The position numbers and the translations under genes are program-made. Shown here piece after piece: positions 49,383 through 57,507 of a stretch of 64,000 nucleotides of DNA; within the stretch, counting starts at the first letter, position 1, and each line of letters starts with the position of its first letter. The notes under the pieces were generated by a model. The model was not told the origin of the DNA. It saw only the letters and a list, made by a program, of their open reading frames with translations, and ran no database searches. Source of the DNA: Lentzea albida (GTDB lineage Bacteria > Actinomycetota > Actinomycetes > Mycobacteriales > Pseudonocardiaceae); NCBI RefSeq assembly GCF_900111005.1, contig NZ_FOFV01000010.1, forward strand, positions 62,001-126,000. Reading direction: 5' to 3'.

Positions 49383-50120
49383 GTGACGACCAGCCAGCAC
49401 GAGATCAGCGACGAGATCGCGAAGATCCAGGCCGACTCACCGGGAGGTGCGCCGCTGCTGGACTTCGCGCCGTACCGCAGCACGACGTTGCGCCACCCGA
49501 CCAAGGAACCGCTGCACGTCGACCCCGAGGGCGCGGAGCTGTTCGCGCCCGTCTTCGGCCACTCGGACGTCGCGGCCGTCGAGTCCGACCTGACGCTGCA
49601 GCGCGGGGGCGAGCCGATCGGCGAACGCATCCGCGTGCAGGGCCGCGTGCTCGACGGCGACGGCCGCCCGGTGCGCCGGCAGCTCGTCGAGATCTGGCAG
49701 GCCAACGCGGCGGGCCGCTACTCGCACCAGGGCGACCAGCACCCGGCGCCGCTCGACCCGAACTTCACCGGCGTCGGGCGCTGCCTGACCGACGACGACG
49801 GCTGGTACTCGTTCACGTCGATCAAGCCGGGCCCCTACCCGTGGCGCAACCACCACAACGCCTGGCGGCCCGCGCACATCCACTTCTCGTTGTTCGGCAC
49901 GGACTTCACCCAGCGGCTGATCACGCAGATGTACTTCCCCGGCGACCAGCTGCTGGCCCTGGACCCGATCGCGCAGTCGATCACCGATCCCGCGGCGCTG
50001 GACCGGCTCATCGCCTCCTACGACCACTCGCGGTCCGAGCACGAGTGGCTGCTGGGCTACCGGTGGGACATCGTGTTGACCGGCAGCCACGCGACCTACC
50101 TGGAGCCGTCCGATGACTGA
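49383..50120 (+). CDS. pcaH: Protocatechuate 3,4-dioxygenase beta subunit PcaH
   Basis: A 245-residue intradiol dioxygenase subunit carrying the iron. Ligands lie in WQANAAGRYSHQGDQ, PGPYPWRNHHNAWRP and AHIHFSLFG; Arg before AHIHF is the catalytic one. It opens protocatechuate to 3-carboxy-cis,cis-muconate together with PcaG. The GTG at 49383 gives MTTSQHEISDEI; there is no ribosome site but a TAACCT -10 box is close. The stop overlaps pcaG by eight bases. Confidence 0.97.
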   Translation: MTTSQHEISDEIAKIQADSPGGAPLLDFAPYRSTTLRHPTKEPLHVDPEGAELFAPVFGHSDVAAVESDLTLQRGGEPIGERIRVQGRVLDGDGRPVRRQLVEIWQANAAGRYSHQGDQHPAPLDPNFTGVGRCLTDDDGWYSFTSIKPGPYPWRNHHNAWRPAHIHFSLFGTDFTQRLITQMYFPGDQLLALDPIAQSITDPAALDRLIASYDHSRSEHEWLLGYRWDIVLTGSHATYLEPSDD

Positions 50121-50607
50121 CGCGACGCCCGGCCAGACCGTCGGGCCGTTCTTCCACCACGCGCTGGCGTTCCCCGGCGACTCCGAGCTCGTGCCGTTCG
50201 GCTCGGCCGGATCCGTGGTGCTGCACGGGTACGTGCACGACGGCGCGGGGGAGCCGGTGCCCGACGCGATGATCGAGATCCGCCAGGCCGACGCCTCCGG
50301 GGTCGTGCCGCGGGTGGGCGGGTCGCTGCGGCGGCGCGGAGCCGGGTTCACCGGCTGGGGCCGTTCCTGCACCGACGGCGCCGGGCACTACTGGTTCAGC
50401 ACCGTCGAGCCCGGGCTGCCGTTCTTCGCGGTCACGGTGTTCGCCCGCGGGTTGCTCGACCGGCTGTTCACGCGCATCTACCTGCCCGGTGCCGCGGACG
50501 CGGTGGACGGGCTGGTCGCCTCGCGCGAGGACGACGGCCGGTTGCGGTTCGACATCCACCTGCAGGGTCCGTCCGAGACGGCGTTCTTCAGGTTCCCGCG
50601 GACGTGA
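50113..50607 (+). CDS. pcaG: Protocatechuate 3,4-dioxygenase alpha subunit PcaG
   Basis: A 164-residue alpha subunit, a little shorter than the usual 185-200. The typical TPGQTVGPFFHHAL start, MIEIRQADASG and LDRLFTRIYLPG are present; as expected for alpha, the iron His-x-His motif is absent. Its start lies inside pcaH and its stop overlaps pcaB (GTGA), so subunits are made together. Confidence 0.95.
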   Translation: MTDATPGQTVGPFFHHALAFPGDSELVPFGSAGSVVLHGYVHDGAGEPVPDAMIEIRQADASGVVPRVGGSLRRRGAGFTGWGRSCTDGAGHYWFSTVEPGLPFFAVTVFARGLLDRLFTRIYLPGAADAVDGLVASREDDGRLRFDIHLQGPSETAFFRFPRT

Positions 50608-51731
50608 TCGTGCTCCCCGGATCCCACCGCGCCGCCGGCCTCCTCGACGACACCGCGCTGGTGCGGGCGATGCTGGAGGTCGAGGTCGCCTGGGCGCGCG
50701 TGCTCGGGTCGGAGCTGGACCTGGGCGACTGGGTGCCCTCGCTCGACCCCGTCGAGGTCGAGGCGGCGGGCAACCCGGTGCTGCCGCTCGTGTCCGCGTT
50801 GCGCGCCAAGGTCTCCGAACCCGTCCACACCGGACTGACCAGTCAGGACGTGCTCGACACCGCGCTGGTGCTGCTGGCACGCGGTGCGGTGGAACGGGTG
50901 TCGGTGGACCTCGAACGGGTCGCGGGCGCGCTCGCCCGGCTCGCCGACGAGCACCGGTCCAGCGTGATGGCGGGGCGGACGCTGACCCAGCACGCGGTGC
51001 CGATCACGTTCGGGCTCAAGGCCGCGCGGTGGCTCGTCGGCGTGCTCGACGCGCTGGACGAGCTGGAGTTCGTCGCGCGGAACCTGCCGGTGCAGTGCGG
51101 GGGCGCGGCCGGAACGCTGTCGCGCGTCGAGAACCCGGTCGAGTCGGCGTCGGCGCTGGCCCGTCACCTGCGACTGGTGTGGCCGGGCCTGCCGTGGCAC
51201 ACCTACCGCGCACCGATCACCCGGCTCGGCGACGCGGTGGTGCGCGCGTGCGACGCGCTCGGTGTGCTGGCCGCGGACGTGCTGACGCTGGGACGGCCGG
51301 AGATCGGCGAGGTCGCCGAGGGGTTCGTGGCCGGGCGGGGCGGGTCGTCCACCATGCCGCACAAGCGGAACCCGGTGCTGTCGGTGCTCGTCAACAGCGC
51401 GGCCCTGCGGGCTCCCGGGCTGGGCGCGCAGTTGCACCTGTGCGCGGCGCGGGCGGTCGACGAGCGGCCGGACGGAGCCTGGCACGCGGAGTGGCCCGCC
51501 CTGCGGGCGTTGCTGGAGCTCGCGGTCGTGGCGGCGTCGCAGGCGGCCGAACTGGTGGAGGGGCTCGAGGTGCACGCGGATGTGATGGAGCGCCGGGCCC
51601 GCGAGGCCGCCTCGGACCTGCTGGCGGAGCGCGGCGGCGGTGACGACCCCGGCTCGTACCTCGGTGCGGCCGAGGTGTTCGTGGACGAGGCGCTGAAGCG
51701 GTGGGAGTGGCGCGATGACCGAGGCGTTTGA
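50604..51731 (+). CDS. pcaB: 3-carboxy-cis,cis-muconate cycloisomerase PcaB
   Basis: A 375-residue fumarase/argininosuccinase superfamily enzyme. Signature GGSSTMPHKRNPVLS near residue 250, and the second motif GLTSQDVLDTALVL near residue 75. It closes 3-carboxymuconate to 4-carboxymuconolactone. The family length is 440-450 in proteobacteria; actinobacterial forms are shorter, as here. The GTG at 50604 overlaps the pcaG stop. The last 15 bases of the gene and the pcaC ribosome site are adjacent. Confidence 0.95.
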   Translation: MIVLPGSHRAAGLLDDTALVRAMLEVEVAWARVLGSELDLGDWVPSLDPVEVEAAGNPVLPLVSALRAKVSEPVHTGLTSQDVLDTALVLLARGAVERVSVDLERVAGALARLADEHRSSVMAGRTLTQHAVPITFGLKAARWLVGVLDALDELEFVARNLPVQCGGAAGTLSRVENPVESASALARHLRLVWPGLPWHTYRAPITRLGDAVVRACDALGVLAADVLTLGRPEIGEVAEGFVAGRGGSSTMPHKRNPVLSVLVNSAALRAPGLGAQLHLCAARAVDERPDGAWHAEWPALRALLELAVVAASQAAELVEGLEVHADVMERRAREAASDLLAERGGGDDPGSYLGAAEVFVDEALKRWEWRDDRGV

Positions 51732-51740
51732 GGAGAAGCG

Positions 51741-52100
51741 GTGTCCTACGACGACGGCATGAAGGTCCGGCGTGAGGTGCTCGGCGACGCGCATGTCGAC
51801 AGGGCGCGGCCGGACGCGTTCACGCAGGACTTCCAGGAGCTCATCACGAAGTACGCGTGGGGTGAGATCTGGACGCGGCCCGGGCTCGACCGGCGGACGC
51901 GCAGCGCGATCACGCTCACGGCGTTGATCGCGCTGGGGCACTGGGACGAGCTGAAGCTCCACGTCGCGGCGGCCGTGCGCAACGGACTGAGTCAGGACGA
52001 GATCGCCGAGGTGCTCCTGCAGAGCGCGATCTACTGCGGGGTTCCCGCGGCCAACCACGCGTTCTCGGTGGCGCGGCAGGTGTTGCAGGAGGGCTTGTGA
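51741..52100 (+). CDS. pcaC: 4-carboxymuconolactone decarboxylase PcaC
   Basis: A 119-residue helical protein of the carboxymuconolactone decarboxylase family: TRPGLDRRTRSAITLTALIA, AVRNGLSQDEIAEVLLQSAI and GVPAANHAFSVA with the conserved His. It yields beta-ketoadipate enol-lactone. In many actinobacteria this domain is fused to PcaD as PcaL; here it is single and no pcaD follows. GAGGAGAA precedes GTG 51741. Confidence 0.95.
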   Translation: MSYDDGMKVRREVLGDAHVDRARPDAFTQDFQELITKYAWGEIWTRPGLDRRTRSAITLTALIALGHWDELKLHVAAAVRNGLSQDEIAEVLLQSAIYCGVPAANHAFSVARQVLQEGL

Positions 52101-52123
52101 ACGCTTTCGCTGGAGGGACTCCC

Positions 52124-53293
52124 ATGACGCGCACCCAGGTCGGCATCGTCGGCGCGGGCCCGGCCGGGCTGATGCTCTCGCACCTGTTGTCGCTCAACGG
52201 CATCGACAGCGTCGTCGTCGACAACAGGACGCGGCGGGAGATCGAGACCACGGTCCGCGCCGGCATCCTCGAGGCCGACAGCGCCAGACTGCTCGTCGAC
52301 ACCGGCGTGTCGGACCGCGTGCTGCGCGACGGCCACCCGCACGAGGGCATCGACCTGCGCTTCGGCGGAGAGAGCCACCGCGTCGACTTCCGCGCGCTGG
52401 TCGGCGAGTCGGTGTGGCTCTACCCGCAGACCGACGTGTTCGTGGACCTGGCGAACGCCCGCGAACGCGACGGCGGCGACGTCCGGTTCGGCGTCAGCGA
52501 CACGTCCGTGGACGTCAACGCGCCCGCGATCCGGTTCGTGGACAGCGACGGCGTCCGGCAGGAGGTGCGCTGCGACCTGCTCGTCGGCGCGGACGGCTCC
52601 CGCTCGATCTGCCGCGCCGAAGTCCCGGAGGCCCTCCGCATGCACAGCTACCGCGAGTACCCGTTCGCCTGGTTCGGCATCATCACCGAGGCCGCGCGCA
52701 GCGCCCCCGAACTGGTCTACGCGCACTCGCCGCGCGGCTTCGCCCTGATCAGCCAGCGCACTGAGACCCACCAGCGCATGTACTTCCAGTGCGCGCCCGA
52801 GACGAACGCCGACCAGTGGACCGACGACCGCATCTGGGAGGAGCTCCAGTCGCGCGTGGCCGGCCCCGACGGCTTCACCCTGAACGAGGGCCCGATCACC
52901 GAGAAGACCGTCCTGCGCTTCCGCTCGTTCGTCGCGGAACCCATGCGCCACGGCAAGTTGCTGCTGGCGGGCGACGCCGCCCACACCGTTCCCCCGACCG
53001 GCGCGAAGGGCCTCAACCTCGCGTTGCAGGACGTCCGGGTGCTCGCCGAGGTCATCGAACGCGCGTTGGTCAAGAACGACGACGACGCGTTGGACGAGTA
53101 CGGCCCCCGCGCGCTGGACCGGGTGTGGAAGGCGCAGCACTTCTCGTACTGGATGACCACGATGCTGCACGCCCTGCCGGCCGCGACGGACTTCGACGTC
53201 CGGCGGCAGCTCGGGGAGCTGCGGTCGGTGGTGGGGTCGGAGGCGGGGTCGCGGTTCCTGGCGGAGGGGTACACGGGCTGCTGGCCCGCCTAG
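52124..53293 (+). CDS. pobA: 4-hydroxybenzoate 3-monooxygenase PobA
   Basis: A 389-residue single-component flavin monooxygenase making protocatechuate from 4-hydroxybenzoate. FAD motif VGIVGAGPAGLMLSHLL, the DLLVGADGSRSICR motif, and GDAAHTVPPTGAKGLNLALQDV are typical; YPQTDVFVDL and YREYPFAWFGI belong to the substrate pocket. ATG 52124 with GGAGGG was preferred over GTG 52097 that overlaps pcaC. As last gene of the pca operon it feeds the first. The stop overlaps the convergent moeA stop by four bases. Confidence 0.96.
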   Translation: MTRTQVGIVGAGPAGLMLSHLLSLNGIDSVVVDNRTRREIETTVRAGILEADSARLLVDTGVSDRVLRDGHPHEGIDLRFGGESHRVDFRALVGESVWLYPQTDVFVDLANARERDGGDVRFGVSDTSVDVNAPAIRFVDSDGVRQEVRCDLLVGADGSRSICRAEVPEALRMHSYREYPFAWFGIITEAARSAPELVYAHSPRGFALISQRTETHQRMYFQCAPETNADQWTDDRIWEELQSRVAGPDGFTLNEGPITEKTVLRFRSFVAEPMRHGKLLLAGDAAHTVPPTGAKGLNLALQDVRVLAEVIERALVKNDDDALDEYGPRALDRVWKAQHFSYWMTTMLHALPAATDFDVRRQLGELRSVVGSEAGSRFLAEGYTGCWPA

Positions 53294-54414
53294 AGGAGCT
53301 CGACCTCACCCCCGCGGTGGCCGGGCGGCACCACCGCGAGCACGTCCGCCAGCGCCGCGCCCCACAGCGACCCCGGCCGGTCGTGTCCCACCGGCGCGAC
53401 CAGCCCGCCCGACCTCGTGACCGGCACCAAGCGCGTGTCCGTCCGGTGAGCGCCGACGTCCCCGAGCCAGGCCGTCACCGGTGGGCGTGCGGTGTGCCCG
53501 CCGAGGGTGTCGAGCAGCGGCCGGAGCAACGTCAGCACGGCGGCGTACGCGGCGAACGGGTTGCCGGGCAGTCCCACCACGCACCGGCCGTCGGGCAGGA
53601 CGGCCAGCAGCATCGGGTGGCCGGGGCGGCAGGCGACGCCGCCGACCAGCACCTCGGCTCCCAGCTCCGCCAGCACGTGCCGCAGGTGGTCGGCGCGGCC
53701 CACCGACGTGGCACCGCACGTGACGAGAACGTCCGCCGCGTCGAACGCCAGTGCGTCGGCCAGCGCGGACGGGTCGTCGCGCAGGTGGGTGGTGCCGAGC
53801 AGCTCGGCCCCGCTGAGCAGGCCGGGGAGCATCGGGCCGATGGCGTCACGGACCCTGCCGGGGTGCGGCAGGCCGGAGTGGAGCAGCTCGTCGCCGGTGA
53901 CGATCACGGCGACCCGCGGGCGGCGGTGGGTCAGGAGCGTGTCGTGGCCGGCCGCTGCGGCGAGTCCCAGGACGGCGGGGGAGACGCGAGAGCCGGCGGG
54001 GACGAGCTCGTCGCCAGCCGACCAGTCCTCGCCGCGGCGGCGGATGTGCTTGCCGGGCAGGGCGTTCGCGGTGAGTCGACCGCCGGTCGGTGAACAGGCC
54101 TCGACGGGAACCACCGCTGTTGATCCTCGAGGCACCGGCGCCCCGGTGCCCACCCCGAACGCCTTCCCGTCACCCAGCACCACCCCGGGCACCGGGTCCC
54201 CGGCCGCCACCCGCCCCACCACCGTCCACGGCCCGGCCCCGGCCACCGCGTACCCGTCCATCGCCGACAGATCACAGGTCGGCTGCGCCACCAGAGCCCG
54301 TACACCACCCGCCAAGGCGAGGCCCAGCGCGTCCGGCAGCACCACCTCCACCGCGTCCAGCGGCTTGGCCGCGTTCCGCGCTGTCTGGCGGGCCAGCTTC
54401 CAGGGCATGTTCAT
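53290..54414 (-). CDS. moeA: Molybdopterin molybdotransferase MoeA
   Basis: A 374-residue MoeA/Glp protein that inserts molybdenum into molybdopterin-AMP. Features: LSAMDGYAVAGAG, FGVGTGAPVPRGS, RRRGEDWSAGDELVPAG, VIVTGDELLHSG, and the MoaB-like part CGATSVGRADHLRHVL and CVVGLPGNPFAAY. Divergent from an OFA-type transporter and near fdhD, it probably supplies cofactor to a formate dehydrogenase that lies outside the window. Confidence 0.93.
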   Translation of the reverse strand: MNMPWKLARQTARNAAKPLDAVEVVLPDALGLALAGGVRALVAQPTCDLSAMDGYAVAGAGPWTVVGRVAAGDPVPGVVLGDGKAFGVGTGAPVPRGSTAVVPVEACSPTGGRLTANALPGKHIRRRGEDWSAGDELVPAGSRVSPAVLGLAAAAGHDTLLTHRRPRVAVIVTGDELLHSGLPHPGRVRDAIGPMLPGLLSGAELLGTTHLRDDPSALADALAFDAADVLVTCGATSVGRADHLRHVLAELGAEVLVGGVACRPGHPMLLAVLPDGRCVVGLPGNPFAAYAAVLTLLRPLLDTLGGHTARPPVTAWLGDVGAHRTDTRLVPVTRSGGLVAPVGHDRPGSLWGAALADVLAVVPPGHRGGEVELL

Positions 54415-54441
54415 CGGCGCTCCCGTGGTATAGCCTACCGA

Positions 54442-54455
54442 ATACTGTATGCAAT
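54442..54455. promoter_or_regulatory. AT-rich motif in the moeA/transporter divergent region
   Basis: ATACTGTATGCAAT, a rare AT-rich stretch in an otherwise GC-rich gap of 62 bases, with TATAGCCTACC just before. It could hold both promoters or a GntR-type site; symmetry is weak. Confidence 0.25.
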
Positions 54456-54476
54456 CCTCGGGACGGGGTGAAGGGC

Positions 54477-55718
54477 ATGCCAGTCGCGACTTACGTACGT
54501 GATCACGCCGGCAGGCTCTACCGGGTGGGGGAGACCGACGTCGAGGCGTCGGGGCGTTCGCGTCGCACGGTGCTGTGGGCCGCTTGGGCCGCGATGCTCG
54601 CGGCCGGCATCGGGCAGTACGGGTTCGGGGCGCTGATCCCGCAGTTGCAGGACCGGTGGAGCGTGCCGGAGCTGTTCTGGGCGCTGGCGTTGTGGACGGT
54701 GTGCCAGGCGGGCACGGCGTTCCCGGCGGCGTGGCTGAGAAGCCAGAACCGGCTGACGTCCGCCGGTGCGATGTGGATCGGGGCGGTGCTGTGCGGTGCC
54801 GGGCTCGTCACGCTCGGGCAGGACCAGCTCGTCGGGTACGCGGTCCTCGGCGGCGTCGGCGCGGGCCTGGTCTACGCGACGTGCCTCGGCGTGGTCGTGC
54901 GCTGGTACCCGGAACGCGTGATGCGCAAGGTGGCGTTCGTCAGCGGCGCGTTCGCGTACGGGTCGGTGCCGTTCGTGCTGGCGGCCGGCTTCCTCTTCGG
55001 CGGCGGGTTCCTCGCCTGGGCCGGGATCGCGATCGCCGTCGTCATCGCCGCGGCGGGCTCGGTGCTGAAGGATCCGCCCGAGCACTGGTGGCCGCCGCAC
55101 ATCCCGCCGCGCGAGTGGGCGCTCGACCGGGCTCGGGTGCCGAACCGGTCCGCGCTCAAGGAGTTCCGGACGTACGAGGCCATGCGGTGCGGCACGTTCT
55201 GGTGGCTGTACGGCGGTGTGGCGTTCGCGGCGGCGGTGTCGCTCTACGACCTGGCGTACCTGCCGCTCTTCGTCGGGGACGAGGTGCTCGGCGTCGTCGC
55301 GCTCGCCACGCTGGCCGCGGCGACGGGCACCGGGCGCGTGCTGGTCGGGTGGATCTCCGACCGGGTCGGCCGGCGCAAGGCGCTGGTCTGGACGCTGGCG
55401 ACCGGTGGGCTGGCGCAGTTCGTGCTGCTGCACTCCGGCACCGTGCCCGGGCTGCTCGCCGGTGCCGCGCTCGCGGGTCTCGGCACCGGCTGCTGCTACT
55501 CGCTGCTGGTCGGCGTCACGAGGGAGTACTTCGGCGAGACGAACGGCGCGCAGAACTTCGGCGTCCTCTACACGGCCAAGGCCGCGGGCGCCCTGCTGGC
55601 GGCCGTGGTCCTCGCGTCGCAAGGGCCGTCGTTCGCGTTCACCGCGGCGGGCGTGCTCGGGCTGGCGGGCGCCGTGCTCACGAGGCACCTGTCCCAGCCG
55701 GGAAGGCCCCGGCTGTGA
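54477..55718 (+). CDS. OFA-family MFS transporter
   Basis: A 413-residue twelve-helix major facilitator. It has the inter-helix motif GWISDRVGRRKAL, and the central loop LKDPPEHWWPPHIPPREW, hallmark of the oxalate/formate antiporter group. Near fdhD and moeA a role in formate or oxalate transport is likely. The N-terminal 35 residues (GRLYRVGETDVEASGRSRRT) are cytoplasmic. ATG 54477 follows GGTGAAGGG. The stop overlaps the next gene as GTGA. Confidence 0.9.
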   Translation: MPVATYVRDHAGRLYRVGETDVEASGRSRRTVLWAAWAAMLAAGIGQYGFGALIPQLQDRWSVPELFWALALWTVCQAGTAFPAAWLRSQNRLTSAGAMWIGAVLCGAGLVTLGQDQLVGYAVLGGVGAGLVYATCLGVVVRWYPERVMRKVAFVSGAFAYGSVPFVLAAGFLFGGGFLAWAGIAIAVVIAAAGSVLKDPPEHWWPPHIPPREWALDRARVPNRSALKEFRTYEAMRCGTFWWLYGGVAFAAAVSLYDLAYLPLFVGDEVLGVVALATLAAATGTGRVLVGWISDRVGRRKALVWTLATGGLAQFVLLHSGTVPGLLAGAALAGLGTGCCYSLLVGVTREYFGETNGAQNFGVLYTAKAAGALLAAVVLASQGPSFAFTAAGVLGLAGAVLTRHLSQPGRPRL

Positions 55719-56254
55719 GCCGCGTGCCCCGGCTCACGGCAGGGTGGCACCAGACGCCCGCGGACGGCTGCTGCCTGATGGAACTGACCTCCGTGCTCGC
55801 GGGCGAGGTGTGGTCGGACCGGCCGGCCTGCGTGCACCCGCTGCTGGCGTGCGTGGCGCGGTGCGTCAACGACCAGTCCACAGAGGAGGGTCGCAGGCGG
55901 CTGCTCCCGTTCGCCACCAGGGTGATCGGAACCACGAGTGCGCCCGCGGAACGGCTGGTCGAGCACTGCGCGAACAGGGCCGGGATCGTCGCGCCGCGGT
56001 GGTGGCCGCGGAACTGGGTCGTGGCGAGGGCCGTCAGGACGATGTCCGGGGACGAGGTGTTGCGGCGCCTGCTCGACGAGTGCGTCGCGATCTGCAGGGA
56101 GGCATGCCGTGGGACGGGTGACGAGCAGGCGGCGCGTGGTGCGGCTGGTGGACGACGCGGTCACCGCGCGACCGGACACGCTGGCGGTCGAGGAACCGCT
56201 GGAGATCCGCGTGCGCGGCAAGTCCCTCGTCGTCACCATGCGCACGCCGGGTGA
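55715..56254 (+). CDS. Cys-rich protein between formate transporter and FdhD
   Basis: As read, 179 residues. The first 130 form a coherent Cys-rich domain (GWHQTPADGCCLMELTSVLA, CVHPLLACVARCVND, LVEHCANRAG, LLDECVAICREACRG). The last 48 residues (from TGDEQAARGAAGG) are low-complexity Arg/Gly/Ala and are simply the second frame of fdhD, which starts at 56109; the overlap is 146 bases. The original stop has probably been lost. The domain with its DGCC motif recurs, as far as I recall, beside formate dehydrogenase genes in actinobacteria, function unknown. GTG 55715 overlaps the transporter stop. Confidence 0.72.
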   Translation: MSRVPRLTAGWHQTPADGCCLMELTSVLAGEVWSDRPACVHPLLACVARCVNDQSTEEGRRRLLPFATRVIGTTSAPAERLVEHCANRAGIVAPRWWPRNWVVARAVRTMSGDEVLRRLLDECVAICREACRGTGDEQAARGAAGGRRGHRATGHAGGRGTAGDPRARQVPRRHHAHAG

Positions 56255-56948
56255 CGACTTCGACCTCGCCGCGGGTTTCCTCGTCAGCGAGGGCGTGGTG
56301 CGCTCGCCGTCGGACATCACGTCCATCCGCTACTGCGCGGGCGCAACAGCCGATGGGAGCAACACCTACAACGTGCTCGACGTCGGCCTCGCGGACGGGG
56401 TCGCGCCGCCGGACCCGTCGATCGAGCGCAACTTCTACACCACCTCGTCCTGCGGCCTGTGCGGCAAGGCGAGTCTGGACGCCGTGCGCACCGTCGCGAC
56501 CTGGCAGGTGGCGAACGACCCGCTCCGCGTCGACCCGAAGCTGATCACCGAGTTCCCGACGAAACTCCGTGCCGCGCAACGGGTCTTCGACCGCACCGGC
56601 GGCCTGCACGCCGCCGGCCTGTTCGACGGGCGGGGCAACCTGCTGTGCCTGCGCGAGGACGTCGGCCGGCACAACGCGGTCGACAAGGTCGTCGGCTGGG
56701 CCACCCGCGGTGGCCGGCTGCCGCTCACCGGCACCGTGCTGCAGGTGAGCGGGCGAGCGTCGTTCGAGCTGGTGCAGAAGGCGGTCATGGCGGGGATCCC
56801 GGTGCTCACGGCCGTGTCCGCGCCGTCGTCGCTGGCCGCCGACCTGGCGGAGGAGATGGGCGTGACGCTCGTCGGGTTCCTCAGGGGCACCTCGATGAAC
56901 GTCTACACCGGCGGCCACCGCCTGGGGCTCGCGGCCGCCGCCCGCTAG
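56109..56948 (+). CDS. fdhD: Formate dehydrogenase sulfur carrier FdhD
   Basis: A 279-residue FdhD that transfers sulfur from a cysteine desulfurase to the molybdenum cofactor of formate dehydrogenase. The catalytic CxxC is in TTSSCGLCGKAS; other marks are DDFDLAAGFLVSEGVV, GGLHAAGLFDGRGNLL, REDVGRHNAVDKVVGWA and SGRASFELVQKAVMAGIPVL. GTG 56109 has AGGGAGG seven bases upstream. It begins inside the Cys-rich gene and its stop overlaps the convergent NUDIX gene by four bases. No fdhF/fdhA gene is in the window. Confidence 0.95.
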   Translation: MGRVTSRRRVVRLVDDAVTARPDTLAVEEPLEIRVRGKSLVVTMRTPGDDFDLAAGFLVSEGVVRSPSDITSIRYCAGATADGSNTYNVLDVGLADGVAPPDPSIERNFYTTSSCGLCGKASLDAVRTVATWQVANDPLRVDPKLITEFPTKLRAAQRVFDRTGGLHAAGLFDGRGNLLCLREDVGRHNAVDKVVGWATRGGRLPLTGTVLQVSGRASFELVQKAVMAGIPVLTAVSAPSSLAADLAEEMGVTLVGFLRGTSMNVYTGGHRLGLAAAAR

Positions 56949-57418
56949 TGGATGACCAGGCCGCCGACCGGGACCGCAGCGACATGCCCGGTCGGCGGCC
57001 TCCCCGCCGCGAGCGCGAGACCGACGTCGACCAGTGCCGCCCGGCGCAGGCCCGCGACGTCGGTGAGCAGTGTCCACACCGGATCGGAGGTCGCCCCGTT
57101 CGGCTCCGGCCGCGGCTCCCCGGTGATCCGCACCTGGTAGAAGACGCCGATGTTCTGGTGCGATCCCTTCTCGGGCATGTGGCGTTCGGCCGCCGGGATG
57201 AACCGGGAGTCCACGCCCAGCAGGTGCTCCACGACAGCGGCGCACCCGGTCTCCTCCGCCACCTCCCGGACCACCGCGTCGAACGGGTCCTCGCCGTGTT
57301 CCACCGCGCCGCCGGGCAACGACCAGTGGCCCTCGTCGAACGCTGACGCACAACGAACCAGCAACACGCGGTCGTTCTCGATGGCCACCGCGTAGGCCCC
57401 CAGGCGGAAGGTCGTCAT
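56945..57418 (-). CDS. NUDIX hydrolase
   Basis: A 157-residue NUDIX protein. The full Nudix box GGAVEHGEDPFDAVVREVAE-ETGC is present (Gly, then Arg-Glu-x2-Glu-Glu), followed by a beta-rich tail. It hydrolyses a nucleoside diphosphate linked to some other group, substrate unknown. ATG 57418 has no clear ribosome site. It converges with fdhD and diverges from the ABC genes. Confidence 0.92.
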   Translation of the reverse strand: MTTFRLGAYAVAIENDRVLLVRCASAFDEGHWSLPGGAVEHGEDPFDAVVREVAEETGCAAVVEHLLGVDSRFIPAAERHMPEKGSHQNIGVFYQVRITGEPRPEPNGATSDPVWTLLTDVAGLRRAALVDVGLALAAGRPPTGHVAAVPVGGLVIH

Positions 57419-57507
57419 GCCGGCACGTTAGCCCGTAAGGGGTCCTCCGCGAGGATGATGCCGCACGGCGGACGCGATCTTGAACGCGCCGACCTAGTGT
57501 TCTGCCC

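Noticed and set aside
56109..56254. Frameshift in fdhD joining it to the Cys-rich gene
   Set aside because: FdhD is complete with a proper start, ribosome site and CxxC; the oddity lies in the Cys-rich gene's missing stop.
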